Assembly: GCA_016196035.1 (NCBI GenBank)
Contig: JACPYM010000051.1
Location: 21,975 to 85,974 of the forward strand
Length of the DNA stretch: 64,000 nucleotides
Source: Acidobacteriota bacterium
GTDB lineage: Bacteria > Acidobacteriota > Blastocatellia > RBC074
Direction of reading: 5' to 3'
Numbering within the stretch: position 1 is the stretch's first letter; each line of letters starts with the position of its first letter. Positions 1 through 8,300 of the stretch are shown piece after piece. The notes under the pieces are model-generated. The model had not been told where the DNA came from. It saw only the letters and a program-made list of their open reading frames with translations, and made no database searches. Position numbers and translations under genes: made by a program.

Positions 1-214
1 CAAACGCTTGGGCGGCAAGCGTTGGAACCGGTTGCACAAACTGGCCTACGTCGCGGCGGCGGCGGGCGTGTTGCATTACTATCTGCTGGTCAAGGCCGAC
101 ATCACCAAGCCGCTGGCGTTTGGCGCGGTGCTGGCGGTGCTGTTGGGCTATCGCGTGTTGAATAAATACTTGCCTGCTTGGACACAGCGTCAGCCTGCGC
201 GTGTTGCGCGTTAG
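1..214 (+). CDS. msrQ: MsrQ heme-binding membrane subunit, C-terminal part (cut by window edge)
   Basis: The reading frame is open from base 2 and stops at 214, so only about 70 C-terminal residues are present. The segment GGKRWNRLHKLAYVAA followed by GVLHYYLLVKAD matches the last two membrane helices of the MsrQ/YedZ ferric-reductase-like family, including the H of RLHKL and the H of LHYY expected as heme ligands. MsrQ passes electrons from the quinone pool to the periplasmic methionine sulfoxide reductase MsrP; msrP would be expected further upstream, outside the window. The tail after the last helix is short and basic. The true start is not visible. Confidence 0.85.
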   Translation, partial: KRLGGKRWNRLHKLAYVAAAAGVLHYYLLVKADITKPLAFGAVLAVLLGYRVLNKYLPAWTQRQPARVAR

Positions 215-240
215 CTTGGCTAAGCACGCATCCGGTTGTT

Positions 241-325
241 CGACAAGCTGCCAGCTTGTCGGGGTCTCGGCTGGCGAACAATGGGTTTTACTATCAAGCG
301 TCCGACAAGCTGGCAGCTTGTCGGA
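241..325. repeat. Two copies of a short palindromic repeat in the spacer after msrQ
   Basis: The spacer 215-531 holds no convincing gene. It contains two near-identical palindromes: arms CGACAAGCTG and CAGCTTGTCG around one base at 241-261, and arms TCCGACAAGCTG and CAGCTTGTCGGA around one base at 301-325. Either could fold into a hairpin and the first could terminate msrQ transcription, although no T-run follows. Such REP-like palindromes usually occur in many copies per genome. The rest of the spacer (326-531) shows nothing recognisable. Confidence 0.75.
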
Positions 326-531
326 CCACTTGGCGCATTCGCCAGTAAGGTCATCCTTCAGTGCGTACCCAGGAAAACATTGCCGCGTCACCTCAAATCC
401 GCTTAATATTCCGCCTGCATTTCTGAATTTCTGAACTTCCTCAAACGCCTTTCGTAAGTTCGCTACGGAAGACGCCCGCAGTCAAAGCGGCCCCGGTTCA
501 CACCCGCAGAGCCGCGCGGAGCGTTTCGACG

Positions 532-1260
532 ATGGAAGCATTTCTAATCATCTCAATTTTCTTACTCGTGCTGCTGACCGCAGCCTACTCTCTGCGCAAC
601 CGCAAGCAAGCCAAACTGGCCAAACTTTCTAGCGCGCCAACCGCAGTTTTTGTCGCACTACCTGCCGACTGGCCTGGCCCGCGCGGATTGTTCGATAACC
701 CCGAACAACATGCTGCGTTGGCGCTGGCCGAAGCCGAACGCACTGCCGCCGAAGCGCGTGCCGCTTTATTGAAGTGTGCCGCAACAGGCGACTTGAGCGT
801 GCTGGCCGAAGCTTGCGCACAAGGTGGCGATGAACTGTACCAACAGGCATTGGGCGAATTGGTGCGCTGCGTGAGGCGCGATGACGAAGCCTTGCAAAGG
901 CTGGTCAACCACATCACGCAAGACGACCATTGGCGCGCGAATGCGGCGTTGGCCGCAGCGGTGCTGGCGCGTTGGCAAAGTGCGCCGGAGCGGTTCGCGT
1001 TGGGCGAACTGCTGCATATTGCGGCGCTCAGCGACGATGCGGCGGTATTTCAGCAAACGGCGGAAGCGGCGTTGGCGGCTTGGCGTGCAGGTTGTCTCGG
1101 TTGGGCGTCAGCGCACAACCTGCACGCGCTGATCGAGAGCGAGTACTGGATTTTGGCCCCGGCTGCGCGGCAGTCGGGTGAAGGCTTTGTTTTGAAGCGG
1201 ATGCTGGTGACTGTGCGCCGTGAGCTAGCGGCGGCAACGCCACCAGCATCGTCCTCGTAG
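532..1260 (+). CDS. Membrane-anchored helical protein of unknown function
   Basis: 242 residues, not recognised. Residues 3-20 (AFLIISIFLLVLLTAAYS) form a single N-terminal membrane helix followed by a basic stop-transfer stretch (RNRKQAKLAK), so most of the protein should face the cytoplasm. The remainder is Ala/Leu/Glu-rich and helical, suggestive of a repeat-helix or armadillo-like scaffold, but no catalytic motif is visible. A GGAG lies 12-15 bases before the ATG. It precedes the SPFH-protein gene on the same strand with a 190-base gap that contains an inverted repeat, so co-transcription is possible but unproven. Confidence 0.6.
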   Translation: MEAFLIISIFLLVLLTAAYSLRNRKQAKLAKLSSAPTAVFVALPADWPGPRGLFDNPEQHAALALAEAERTAAEARAALLKCAATGDLSVLAEACAQGGDELYQQALGELVRCVRRDDEALQRLVNHITQDDHWRANAALAAAVLARWQSAPERFALGELLHIAALSDDAAVFQQTAEAALAAWRAGCLGWASAHNLHALIESEYWILAPAARQSGEGFVLKRMLVTVRRELAAATPPASSS

Positions 1261-1300
1261 CGTGTTTACGTGATTCGAGCAATCAAACGGAAAGCCATTT

Positions 1301-1382
1301 GCCACAGAGGCACAGAGACACAGAGAAAAACAGGAGCTTTCAACAACTCTTTTCCCCCTCTGTGACTCTGTGACTCTGTGGC
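1301..1382. repeat. Inverted array of a CACAGAG-type short repeat
   Basis: The left arm (1301-1325) reads as repeated CACAGAG/ACACAGAG units and the right arm (1358-1382) as the complement (CTCTGTG units), separated by about 32 bases. It can form a long imperfect hairpin between the unknown protein gene and the SPFH gene. It belongs to the class of heptad-type inverted spacer arrays seen elsewhere in this window. Confidence 0.75.
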
Positions 1383-1453
1383 CGATTTTTCCTTTTGGCT
1401 CGCTTCAGTAACGCTGTTCTGACTCAGTCTCGTCGCTAGCAGCAAAGGAAACT

Positions 1454-3634
1454 ATGCAAGGTTTTACTCCATTCGTGTTATTCGCGGCGCTCGTCGTGTG
1501 CGTTGGCGTGCTCATGATCTTGCGCAAGATTTTGGTCAACGTCAGCGCGACCGAGATCGCCATCAAGGAGCGGCGCTATTTCGGGGCCAAGATGCCGCCA
1601 GGCCGCGTCGTCGCCACCGAAGGCGAAGTCGGCATTCAGGCCGATGTGTTGAAACCCGGCTTGCACATCGTCAAATGGCCGTTTGAGCGCGTCTTCAAAA
1701 AAGTCCCGTTGATCGAAATCGGCGCGGATGAACTCGGCGTGATCGAAGCCGTGGATGGCGAGCCGTTGCCGCCGGGCCGCATCTTCGCGCCCGACCGCGC
1801 GCAAAACGCGCACAACAACTTTCAAGACCCCATCGCCTTCATCAAACAGGGCGGCGTCAAGGGCATTCAGATGCGCACGTTGCCGCCGGGTTTGTGGCCG
1901 ATTCATCCCTATCTGTTTCGCGTCTCGATTGCCAAAGCCACCATCGTGCCGCAGGGCAAGGTCGGCATCGTCACCGCCGCCGACGGCGCGCCGCTGGATG
2001 CGGGCCGCTTGCTGGCGATGGCGGTGCCGGGGCATCGCAACTTTCAGGACGCCGAACAATTCATCCACGCCGCCGGACAAAAAGGGCCGCAGGTCGAAAT
2101 CCTGACGCCCGGCACCTATCGCATCCTGACCAACTCGGTCTCGCTCGAAGAGCAGAATGAGATCAAGGCCGGTCTCTTCTGGGTGCAGCTTTTCGACGCG
2201 ACGCTGGTCAATGAAAACCAGGTCGGCCTGGTCGAAGCGCTGGACGGCGCGCAACTCGATCCGCGCGATTACGTCGCCACCCAGGTCGAAGGCCACAGCA
2301 ATTTCCAAACCGGCGACGCCTTTATCAAACGCGGCGGCCAGCGCGGCCCGCAGAAGGATTTGCTGTTGCCCGGCACCTATTACATCAACCCGCTGCTCTT
2401 CAAAGTCATCCCCGAAAAGGCCGGCGAAGTGCGCCCCGGTGAAGTCGCCGTGATCGTCTCCAACGTTGGCAAAGACCCGACCGAAGAGATTCGCAAAGCG
2501 ATGGCAGCCAAGGTGCGCGAGAAACTCGAACGCGAAGAGAAAGAGCAACTCGCGCTGGCTGCCGCGCATTTGGACAAGCTGGATGGCAAAACGGGCGACG
2601 ATCTGCAAGCGCTGGAGCAGGAGTTGAAAATCAGCGACCCCGCCGATGGCCGCCTCGATCAAGGCGCGCACGAAGCTTACGTCGTGCCCGAAGGCTTTCG
2701 CGGCATTCAGGAAACGGTCGTCGGGCCGGGCCGCTATTACGTCAACACGCTGGCCGTCACACCGGTCATCATCCCGACGACCAACCAGACGGTCGAATGG
2801 ACGGCGGAAGATTTGAAAGCTTCCTTCGATCCCTTCGAAGTGATCTCGAAAGACGGCTTCACGATGCAACTCGAAGTGCGCGTCGTCTTCCGCGTCAAAC
2901 CCGAAGACGCGCCCTTTATGGTCGCCAAGATCGGCGGGCTGGAACGCTTGATTCAAAACGTGATGCATCCGCTGATTGATTCGATCTTCCGCAACCAGGC
3001 CAGCGAATCGCCGGCGATGGCCTACCTGCAAAACCGCCACGAAGAGCAGGAGCGCGCCGAAGCCCGCGTGCGCGGCCACTTGCTCAAGTACCACGCGGAC
3101 GTCGTCAACGTGCTGATCTGCCACATCCGCCTGCCCGAAGAACTGATGAAGACGCAGACCGAAAAGATTCTGGCCGAACAGCGCCAGACGATGTTCCGTG
3201 CGCAACAGGAAGCCGAGGTCAATCGCATTGAACTAGAAAAGACCAAATCCCGCGCCGACAACCAGAAGTCGTTGATGGAGGCCACCGTCGGCGTCGAAAT
3301 CGCCAGCCGCCGCGCCGAACAGCGCAAGGCGGAAGGCGAAGGCGAGGCGCACTACATTTCGCAAACCGGCAAGGCCGAAGCCGAAAAGATGCGCCTGATG
3401 GGCGAAGCGCAAGGCGTGGCCTACCGTGAACAGGTCAACGCGCTCGGCGCGCAAGGCGTCGCGCTGGTCGAGACGCTCAAAGTCATCGGCGAGAAAGGCG
3501 TGCGCATCACTCCTGATGTGCTGGCGTCGGGCGGGAATGGCGATGGCGCGGGCGGGTTGGGGACGTTGTTGTTGCTGAATCTGTTTCGCGGGCAGATGAA
3601 GGGGAACGACGCGGGCAATAACGGCGCGAAGTAG
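1454..3634 (+). CDS. SPFH/flotillin-like protein with three N-terminal repeat modules
   Basis: 726 residues. Residues 7-27 are a hydrophobic N-terminal anchor. Residues about 93-157, 169-226 and 256-318 are three copies of one module sharing GxxxAxDGxxLxxGR, then NFQDxxxFI, GGxKGxQ and LxPGxYxIxPxLFxV. A charged helical linker (345-405) leads to an SPFH/band-7 domain (about 410-590) with VPEGFRGIQETVVGPGRYYVN at its start. A long Glu/Ala/Arg-rich coiled coil (about 575-690) and a Gly-rich tail follow. SPFH proteins assemble into membrane-associated rings or cages; the repeated beta-type modules recall the repeated shoulder domains of such assemblies. The specific role here is unknown. The start is supported by AAAGGAAACT just before the ATG. 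Confidence 0.85.
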   Translation: MQGFTPFVLFAALVVCVGVLMILRKILVNVSATEIAIKERRYFGAKMPPGRVVATEGEVGIQADVLKPGLHIVKWPFERVFKKVPLIEIGADELGVIEAVDGEPLPPGRIFAPDRAQNAHNNFQDPIAFIKQGGVKGIQMRTLPPGLWPIHPYLFRVSIAKATIVPQGKVGIVTAADGAPLDAGRLLAMAVPGHRNFQDAEQFIHAAGQKGPQVEILTPGTYRILTNSVSLEEQNEIKAGLFWVQLFDATLVNENQVGLVEALDGAQLDPRDYVATQVEGHSNFQTGDAFIKRGGQRGPQKDLLLPGTYYINPLLFKVIPEKAGEVRPGEVAVIVSNVGKDPTEEIRKAMAAKVREKLEREEKEQLALAAAHLDKLDGKTGDDLQALEQELKISDPADGRLDQGAHEAYVVPEGFRGIQETVVGPGRYYVNTLAVTPVIIPTTNQTVEWTAEDLKASFDPFEVISKDGFTMQLEVRVVFRVKPEDAPFMVAKIGGLERLIQNVMHPLIDSIFRNQASESPAMAYLQNRHEEQERAEARVRGHLLKYHADVVNVLICHIRLPEELMKTQTEKILAEQRQTMFRAQQEAEVNRIELEKTKSRADNQKSLMEATVGVEIASRRAEQRKAEGEGEAHYISQTGKAEAEKMRLMGEAQGVAYREQVNALGAQGVALVETLKVIGEKGVRITPDVLASGGNGDGAGGLGTLLLLNLFRGQMKGNDAGNNGAK

Positions 3635-3654
3635 CGGCAGCCGGATTTGATGGT

Positions 3655-3684
3655 GCGGGCAGCCGGGTTGTCCTGGCTGCCCGC
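3655..3684 (+). terminator. Hairpin downstream of the SPFH gene
   Basis: GCGGGCAGCC at 3655-3664 pairs perfectly with GGCTGCCCGC at 3675-3684 across a 10-base loop, 20 bases after the SPFH stop codon. There is no clean T-run, so termination is plausible rather than certain. Confidence 0.45.
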
Positions 3685-3792
3685 GCTTCTCATCGGTAAG
3701 GCGAAATTCGATTGTTGTTAATGAACAGGTTTGGCTATACTCCCGTTTCCCCTCCAAGCAAAACGTAACGGCAGTCAGCAGCAACCCTACAA

Positions 3793-4539
3793 ATGAGCAA
3801 AGCGCGCAAACAACTGATTGAAGGCAGTAATCTCTACGGCATTGAGCCGCGGGAGGTGCCCCTCTATAGCCTCTTGCAAGCTTCGCGCTACCTGAAAATT
3901 CCGTTTGGGACATTGCGTTCATGGGTAAGAGGCCGTGACTATCCAAGCGGAAATGAGCAAGGCAAGAAGTTCTCAGGCCCAGTTATTTTATTGTCTGACC
4001 CTGACGTTGCGCGCTTGTCTTTCATGAACCTCGTCGAAGCTTACGTGTTGAATGGAATCCGGCGGGTCGAAAACGTCCCTTTTTACAAGGTCCGAAACGC
4101 GATCAAGTACCTTGAAGACAAATCTCCTTCGAAACATCCGCTGGCCGACAAGCTGTTTCTGACCAATGGCGTGGATTTATTCATTGAGGATTTGGGGCAA
4201 CTGGTCAATGTCTCGCGTGGCGGACAACTTGCCATCAGAAACGTCGTCGAAGAATATCTGCGCCGCATTGACCGTGACCCGACGAAACTTTTGCCGGTGC
4301 GCCTCTACCCATTTCTGCGCTCGCCTCATCAAGCCGAAGAACCGAAACGAGTAATGATTGATCCATTGGTTTCATTTGGCCGTCCCGTGCTTGCGAAGAC
4401 CGGGGTGCCGACTGCGATCGTGGCCGAACGTTTTTACGCCGGGGATTCGACGGACGAATTAGGTAGGGACTATGGCGTCGAAAGAGAAGAGATCGAAGAA
4501 GCGGTCAGGTACGAAGCTCCCGCTAGAAAAGCAGCTTGA
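3793..4539 (+). CDS. DUF433-type antitoxin-like DNA-binding protein
   Basis: 248 residues. The N-terminal part (about 25-60) contains YSLLQASRYLKIPFGTLRSWVRG, a helix-turn-helix-like segment. The C-terminal part (about 188-245) has the DUF433 pattern: MIDPLVSFGRPVLAKTGVPT followed by AERFYAGDSTDELGRDYGV. DUF433 proteins commonly act as antitoxins paired with small PIN-like nucleases. That arrangement fits here: the next gene begins inside this one, with a 68-base overlap. The product probably autoregulates the pair and neutralises the partner. The assignment of the pairing is from context. Confidence 0.75.
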   Translation: MSKARKQLIEGSNLYGIEPREVPLYSLLQASRYLKIPFGTLRSWVRGRDYPSGNEQGKKFSGPVILLSDPDVARLSFMNLVEAYVLNGIRRVENVPFYKVRNAIKYLEDKSPSKHPLADKLFLTNGVDLFIEDLGQLVNVSRGGQLAIRNVVEEYLRRIDRDPTKLLPVRLYPFLRSPHQAEEPKRVMIDPLVSFGRPVLAKTGVPTAIVAERFYAGDSTDELGRDYGVEREEIEEAVRYEAPARKAA

Positions 4540-4951
4540 AAATGTTGTTTTCTTCGTTGACCGCTGCCTCGGCAAAAATACTGTTCCAGAAACCCTTCGC
4601 CAAGCTGGCCTGAGAGTCGAGGTACACTCCGACCATTTTCAAGACGATGCGCCGGATACGCACTGGCTAATTGAATGTGGGAAACGCGATTGGGTGGTGC
4701 TGACCAAAGATAGAGAAATTCGTCGGAATGATTTGGAACGCATTGCCTTGATGAATTCTGGAGTTGCATCTTTCATTCTTATTTCCGCGAATAGCTCTGG
4801 GTTGGACAACGCCAATGCCCTGAGCAAATCCCTCCCAAAAATTGCCCGTTTTCTTCAAACCAGACCAAAGCCTTTTATCGCGCGTATCAACAAAAACGGT
4901 GAAGTTGAACTCTGGATTGATCACAAAGGCAAAGATCACTTGAAGCACTGA
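4472..4951 (+). CDS. PIN-like (DUF5615-type) toxin candidate
   Basis: 159 residues. After a Lys/Arg-rich lead, VVFFVDRCLGKNTVPETLRQAG gives an early Asp typical of Mut7-C/DUF5615 PIN-like folds, followed by WLIECGKRDWVVLTKDREIRRN, the characteristic second acidic block. The family is proposed to cleave RNA. The start is uncertain: the ATG at 4472 overlaps the upstream gene by 68 bases and no internal ATG precedes the conserved Asp, so a long overlap is likely genuine. Together with the DUF433 gene it forms a VapBC-like module. Confidence 0.7.
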   Translation: MASKEKRSKKRSGTKLPLEKQLENVVFFVDRCLGKNTVPETLRQAGLRVEVHSDHFQDDAPDTHWLIECGKRDWVVLTKDREIRRNDLERIALMNSGVASFILISANSSGLDNANALSKSLPKIARFLQTRPKPFIARINKNGEVELWIDHKGKDHLKH

Positions 4952-4984
4952 CCTTGAACCCGCTCAACAGAAAAGGAGTTCGTT

Positions 4985-6451
4985 ATGCTCAAACCAACCC
5001 GCTCTGTATTCATTGCGTTTTTGCTCCTGACCACTGTCGTCCCCGCGCAGGAAGGCTTTTCGCCCTTCACCACCGATTTCCCGCCCGAAGAATTCGCCGC
5101 CCGCCGCACCGAAGTTTACAAGGCCATCGGCGAGAACGGCCTTGCCCTAGTGCAAGGCGCGCCGAGTCCCGCTGGCTACACGCGCTTCCGCCAGTCGAAC
5201 GAGTTTTACTACCTCTGCGGCATCGAAGTCCCGCACGCCTATTTGCTGTTGGATGGCGCGACGCGGCGGGCCTCGCTCTACTTGCCGCATCGCAACGAAG
5301 GGCGCGAACGCGGCGAGGGGAAAATGTTGTCGGCGGAAGACGCAGCGGAGGTCGTCAAGCTGAGCGGCGTTGAGACGGTGTATGGCAGCGACTTGTTGAA
5401 TGAGCATCTGGCGCGGGCGACGCGCACCAGCGGGCGCGCGCTGTTTACGCCCTTCAGCCCGGCGGAAGGCTTTGCGATGAGCCGCGATCTGGCGGTGCGC
5501 GTGATTGGCGATTACGCGGCTGATCCCTTTGACGGGCGGCCTTCGCGCGAAGGCGCACTGATTCAAACGTTGCGCGGGCGCTTCCCGCAATTCGAGATCA
5601 AAGACCTGACGCCGGCGCTCGACCGCTTGCGGCTGATCAAGAGTCCGCGCGAGTTGGCGTTGATCAAAAAGGCTACGCGGCTCGGCGGTTTGGCGTTGAT
5701 GGAGGCGATGCGTTCGACCGAGCCGGGCATTTATGAACACGAATTGGATGGGATGGCGAAGTACGTTTATTACCGCAACGGCGCGCAGGGCGAGGCCTAT
5801 TACTCGCTGATCGCCAGCGGGCGCAACGCCTGGTATCCGCACTACAACGCGGGCAAGCGGCAGATGCGCGACGGCGATTTTCTGCTGATGGATTTCGCGC
5901 CGGACGTGGGCTACTACATGAGCGATGTGACGCGGATGATGCCGGTCAACGGCGTGTTCAACGCCTGGCAGCGCGAGCTATACGGCTTTTATCTCGGCTG
6001 CTATCAGGCAGTGCTGAAGGCGATCAACCCCAACGTCACCGCGCAAGTGGTTATTCAGGAAGCCGTCAAAGAGATGGAGCAGTTGCTGGCTTCGTCCAAA
6101 TTTTCCAAGCCTGCATATGAGAATGCGGCGAAGGCCTTTGTCGCGCGCTATCAAGCCTCGGCGAAAAATCCAAATGCTTCGCTGGGTCATTGGGTCGGTA
6201 TGGCAACGCACGACGACGGCCCGCACGAAGGGCCGTTGCGCGCCGGGATGGTCTTCACGATTGAACCCGCGCTGACCGTGCCCGAAGAGCAGATTTATAT
6301 CCGCCTGGAAGACCTGATCATCATCACCGCGACCGGCAAAGAGATCGTTTCCGATTTCGTGCCGATGGAGATAGATGCAATTGAAAAGCTGATGAAAGAG
6401 GAAGGGATGTTGCAGCGGTATCCAAAAGATGGCGGGTTGCCGAAACCGTAA
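4985..6451 (+). CDS. Exported M24-family (aminopeptidase P-like) metallopeptidase
   Basis: 488 residues. Residues 1-22 (MLKPTRSVFIAFLLLTTVVPAQ) look like a signal peptide, so the enzyme is probably periplasmic or secreted. A creatinase N-like domain precedes the M24 pita-bread domain. Metal ligands are visible in order: Asp in LLMDFAPDVG, Asp in MSDVTRMMP, His in LGHWVGMATHD, Glu in FTIEPAL and Glu in IRLEDLI. The expected activity is removal of N-terminal residues preceding proline. GGAG precedes the ATG (AAAGGAGTTCGTT). The gene stands alone, followed by the oppositely oriented brnTA pair. Confidence 0.9.
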   Translation: MLKPTRSVFIAFLLLTTVVPAQEGFSPFTTDFPPEEFAARRTEVYKAIGENGLALVQGAPSPAGYTRFRQSNEFYYLCGIEVPHAYLLLDGATRRASLYLPHRNEGRERGEGKMLSAEDAAEVVKLSGVETVYGSDLLNEHLARATRTSGRALFTPFSPAEGFAMSRDLAVRVIGDYAADPFDGRPSREGALIQTLRGRFPQFEIKDLTPALDRLRLIKSPRELALIKKATRLGGLALMEAMRSTEPGIYEHELDGMAKYVYYRNGAQGEAYYSLIASGRNAWYPHYNAGKRQMRDGDFLLMDFAPDVGYYMSDVTRMMPVNGVFNAWQRELYGFYLGCYQAVLKAINPNVTAQVVIQEAVKEMEQLLASSKFSKPAYENAAKAFVARYQASAKNPNASLGHWVGMATHDDGPHEGPLRAGMVFTIEPALTVPEEQIYIRLEDLIIITATGKEIVSDFVPMEIDAIEKLMKEEGMLQRYPKDGGLPKP

Positions 6452-6483
6452 ATGTTAATCGTCGGGACTGAAAACGCACAGGG

Positions 6484-6756
6484 TTAATTGGTCACTCGGT
6501 GTGCATCGGCATAAATGCGAAGCGCGGCTTCGATGAGTTGCTGAAATTCTTCGCCTTGCGCGCGATACCATTCAAGTACAGTGGCGTCTACTTTAAGGGT
6601 CACTTCCTCTTTTTTGCGCGGTAGCCGCCAAGTTGCCTGCGCAAAGAATTGATCGGTCAGCGGCGGAATGTCGGACGTATCAATCTCCTCATCCGTCAAC
6701 GCATCAATACGTGCCCAATCCGTTTCTGAGGGCGTCTTCAAATTGTTGGCGTTCAT
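6484..6756 (-). CDS. brnA: BrnA-family antitoxin
   Basis: 90 residues from the ATG at 6756 (MNANNLKTPSETDW). The body contains TSDIPPLTDQFF followed by RKKEEVTLKVDATVLEWYRAQGEEFQ and an ALRIYADAH tail, which is the BrnA antitoxin layout with a ribbon-helix-helix C-terminus. BrnA binds BrnT and represses the operon. It overlaps the end of brnT by 53 bases, consistent with translational coupling. A longer upstream frame exists, but the ATG at 6756 is preceded by GAAAGG and gives the family's usual length. Confidence 0.9.
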   Translation of the reverse strand: MNANNLKTPSETDWARIDALTDEEIDTSDIPPLTDQFFAQATWRLPRKKEEVTLKVDATVLEWYRAQGEEFQQLIEAALRIYADAHRVTN

Positions 6757-6997
6757 GTTTTTGAGCCTTTCGCAACGAGATAATGCGTAGCATGTCGAAC
6801 CCGCGCTCGACATACACAACTACGACCACACGCGCTTGTAAAAAACCGATTCCGATCCAACGGTCTTCGCCATAATCTTCCCTTGTCTCTGGCACAGTCA
6901 ACACAGGGCCTTCAAAGATTTGCCAAGCATCGGCAAAATCAAAACCGTGCTTGCGGATGTTAATGCGGTTTTTGGCTTCGTCCCAATCAAACCTCAC
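6704..6997 (-). CDS. brnT: BrnT-family ribonuclease toxin
   Basis: 97 residues. RFDWDEAKNRINIRKHGFDF is the hallmark BrnT start, followed by EDRWIGIGFLQARVVVVVY and the C-terminal RIISLRKAQKHERQQFE. BrnT is a RelE-like bacteriostatic ribonuclease. It is first in the brnT-brnA operon, the standard gene order of the family. GGAATGATCC lies just upstream of the ATG at 6997 on the minus strand. Confidence 0.93.
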   Translation of the reverse strand: MRFDWDEAKNRINIRKHGFDFADAWQIFEGPVLTVPETREDYGEDRWIGIGFLQARVVVVVYVERGFDMLRIISLRKAQKHERQQFEDALRNGLGTY

Positions 6998-7025
6998 GGA
7001 TCATTCCTTCTTTGATTGCAATGCC

Positions 7026-8276
7026 TCACTCATACCGTAATGCCTCAATCGGATCCATCCGCGCCGCCTTCCACGCCGGCCACAAACCGAAAATCAGCCC
7101 GATGCCTACGCTCGACACAAAGCCTGCGATGGGCGCCCAGAGCGGCACATACGACGGCACGATCAGTTTGATCAGCAGCGTGATCAGCCAGCCAAAAAAC
7201 AAACCGATCAGGCCACCCAGGCCGGTCAGCGTCATGGCTTCGATCAGGAATTGCCAGAGGATGTCGCGGCGTTTGCCGCCGATGGCTTTGCGGATGCCGA
7301 TCTCTTTGGTGCGTTCGGTGACGCTGACCAGCATGATGTTCATTACGCCGATGCCGCCGACCATCAGACCGACCGAAGAGATCGCGATCATCGCCAGCGC
7401 GACGCCGAAAGTGATCGAACGGAAGGTGTCAATGATCGAATCCGCTGTCTGAATGCCGAAGTTGTTCGGCTGGCCGAAAGATACTTGGCGGCGAATGCGC
7501 AGCAAATCGGCGACTTGGTCCTGCGCGGTTTTGAGCATGCCGGGTTTGGCGACGGCGAGGATGAAGACATCGTCGGCGCGCGGTTTCAGACGCAGCGCCA
7601 AACTGTAAGGCATGAAAATGATGTTGTTCTGATCGTTGTTGCCCTGGCCGCCGCCGAAAAGTTGTTCGCGTTTTTCCAGCACGCCGATGACGCGGAATTC
7701 GCGCCCGCCGATGGTGATGGTTTTGTCGAGCGGCGAACCGAAGGGGAAGAACTGATCGGCGACCGAAGCACCAATGACGCAGACTTCATCGGTGTTGTCG
7801 TTCTCGCCTTGGGTGAAAAAACGTCCGGCGGAGATTACCCAAATTCCGGCTTTTTCGTAATCGGGCAAGGTGCCTTGCAACAACACGGCGGCGGATTGCG
7901 TGCCGCCGCCTTTGACCTCGATCTTGCGCCCGAAATAGTCGTTGGTGATGTTGAGCAGTGGCACCGAGATGCTGACCGAAGGCAATTGCGCCAGCGCCAC
8001 CGCGTCGTCATAGGTCAGCGGCTTGCGCATACGTTCTTCGCGGGTGGGCGGGCCGAAACGTATGCCCCGGTCGAATTTGTTGATGAACAGAGAGTTGGTG
8101 CCGAACGATTCGATCTGTTGGGTGACGGCGTAATCAATGCCACTGATGATCGAAGCAATCGCCATCACCGTCATCACGCCAATCACGACGCCAATCACGG
8201 TCAGGAACGAGCGCAGCTTATTCGCGCGCAACGTGTCAATCGCCATCCAGAAATTTTCGGTTATGTCAGTTCTCAT
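7026..8276 (-). CDS. MacB/FtsX-type ABC permease, no adjacent ATPase
   Basis: 416 residues. LRANKLRSFLTVIGVVIGVMTVMAIASI is the first membrane helix with the typical FtsX-permease entry motif. A MacB-type periplasmic domain (about 50-275) follows, then three C-terminal helices; VTERTKEIGIRKAIGGKRRDIL is the coupling-helix region after helix 2. MacB partners export peptides or lipoproteins using a separate ATPase when, as here, no nucleotide-binding domain is fused. None is encoded nearby. It lies directly downstream of the TOMM operon on the same strand, so it could help product export, but this is inference. A decayed paralogue sits in the gap before its start. Confidence 0.9.
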   Translation of the reverse strand: MRTDITENFWMAIDTLRANKLRSFLTVIGVVIGVMTVMAIASIISGIDYAVTQQIESFGTNSLFINKFDRGIRFGPPTREERMRKPLTYDDAVALAQLPSVSISVPLLNITNDYFGRKIEVKGGGTQSAAVLLQGTLPDYEKAGIWVISAGRFFTQGENDNTDEVCVIGASVADQFFPFGSPLDKTITIGGREFRVIGVLEKREQLFGGGQGNNDQNNIIFMPYSLALRLKPRADDVFILAVAKPGMLKTAQDQVADLLRIRRQVSFGQPNNFGIQTADSIIDTFRSITFGVALAMIAISSVGLMVGGIGVMNIMLVSVTERTKEIGIRKAIGGKRRDILWQFLIEAMTLTGLGGLIGLFFGWLITLLIKLIVPSYVPLWAPIAGFVSSVGIGLIFGLWPAWKAARMDPIEALRYE

Positions 8277-8300
8277 AGTAGTCAGTAGTCAGTAGTCAGT

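Noticed and set aside
1478..3205. 575-residue open frame on the minus strand inside the SPFH gene
   Set aside because: It is the antisense shadow of a strongly coding GC-rich gene; its translation is rich in Asp, His, Arg and Phe without domain-like pattern, and the plus-strand frame has clear SPFH motifs.
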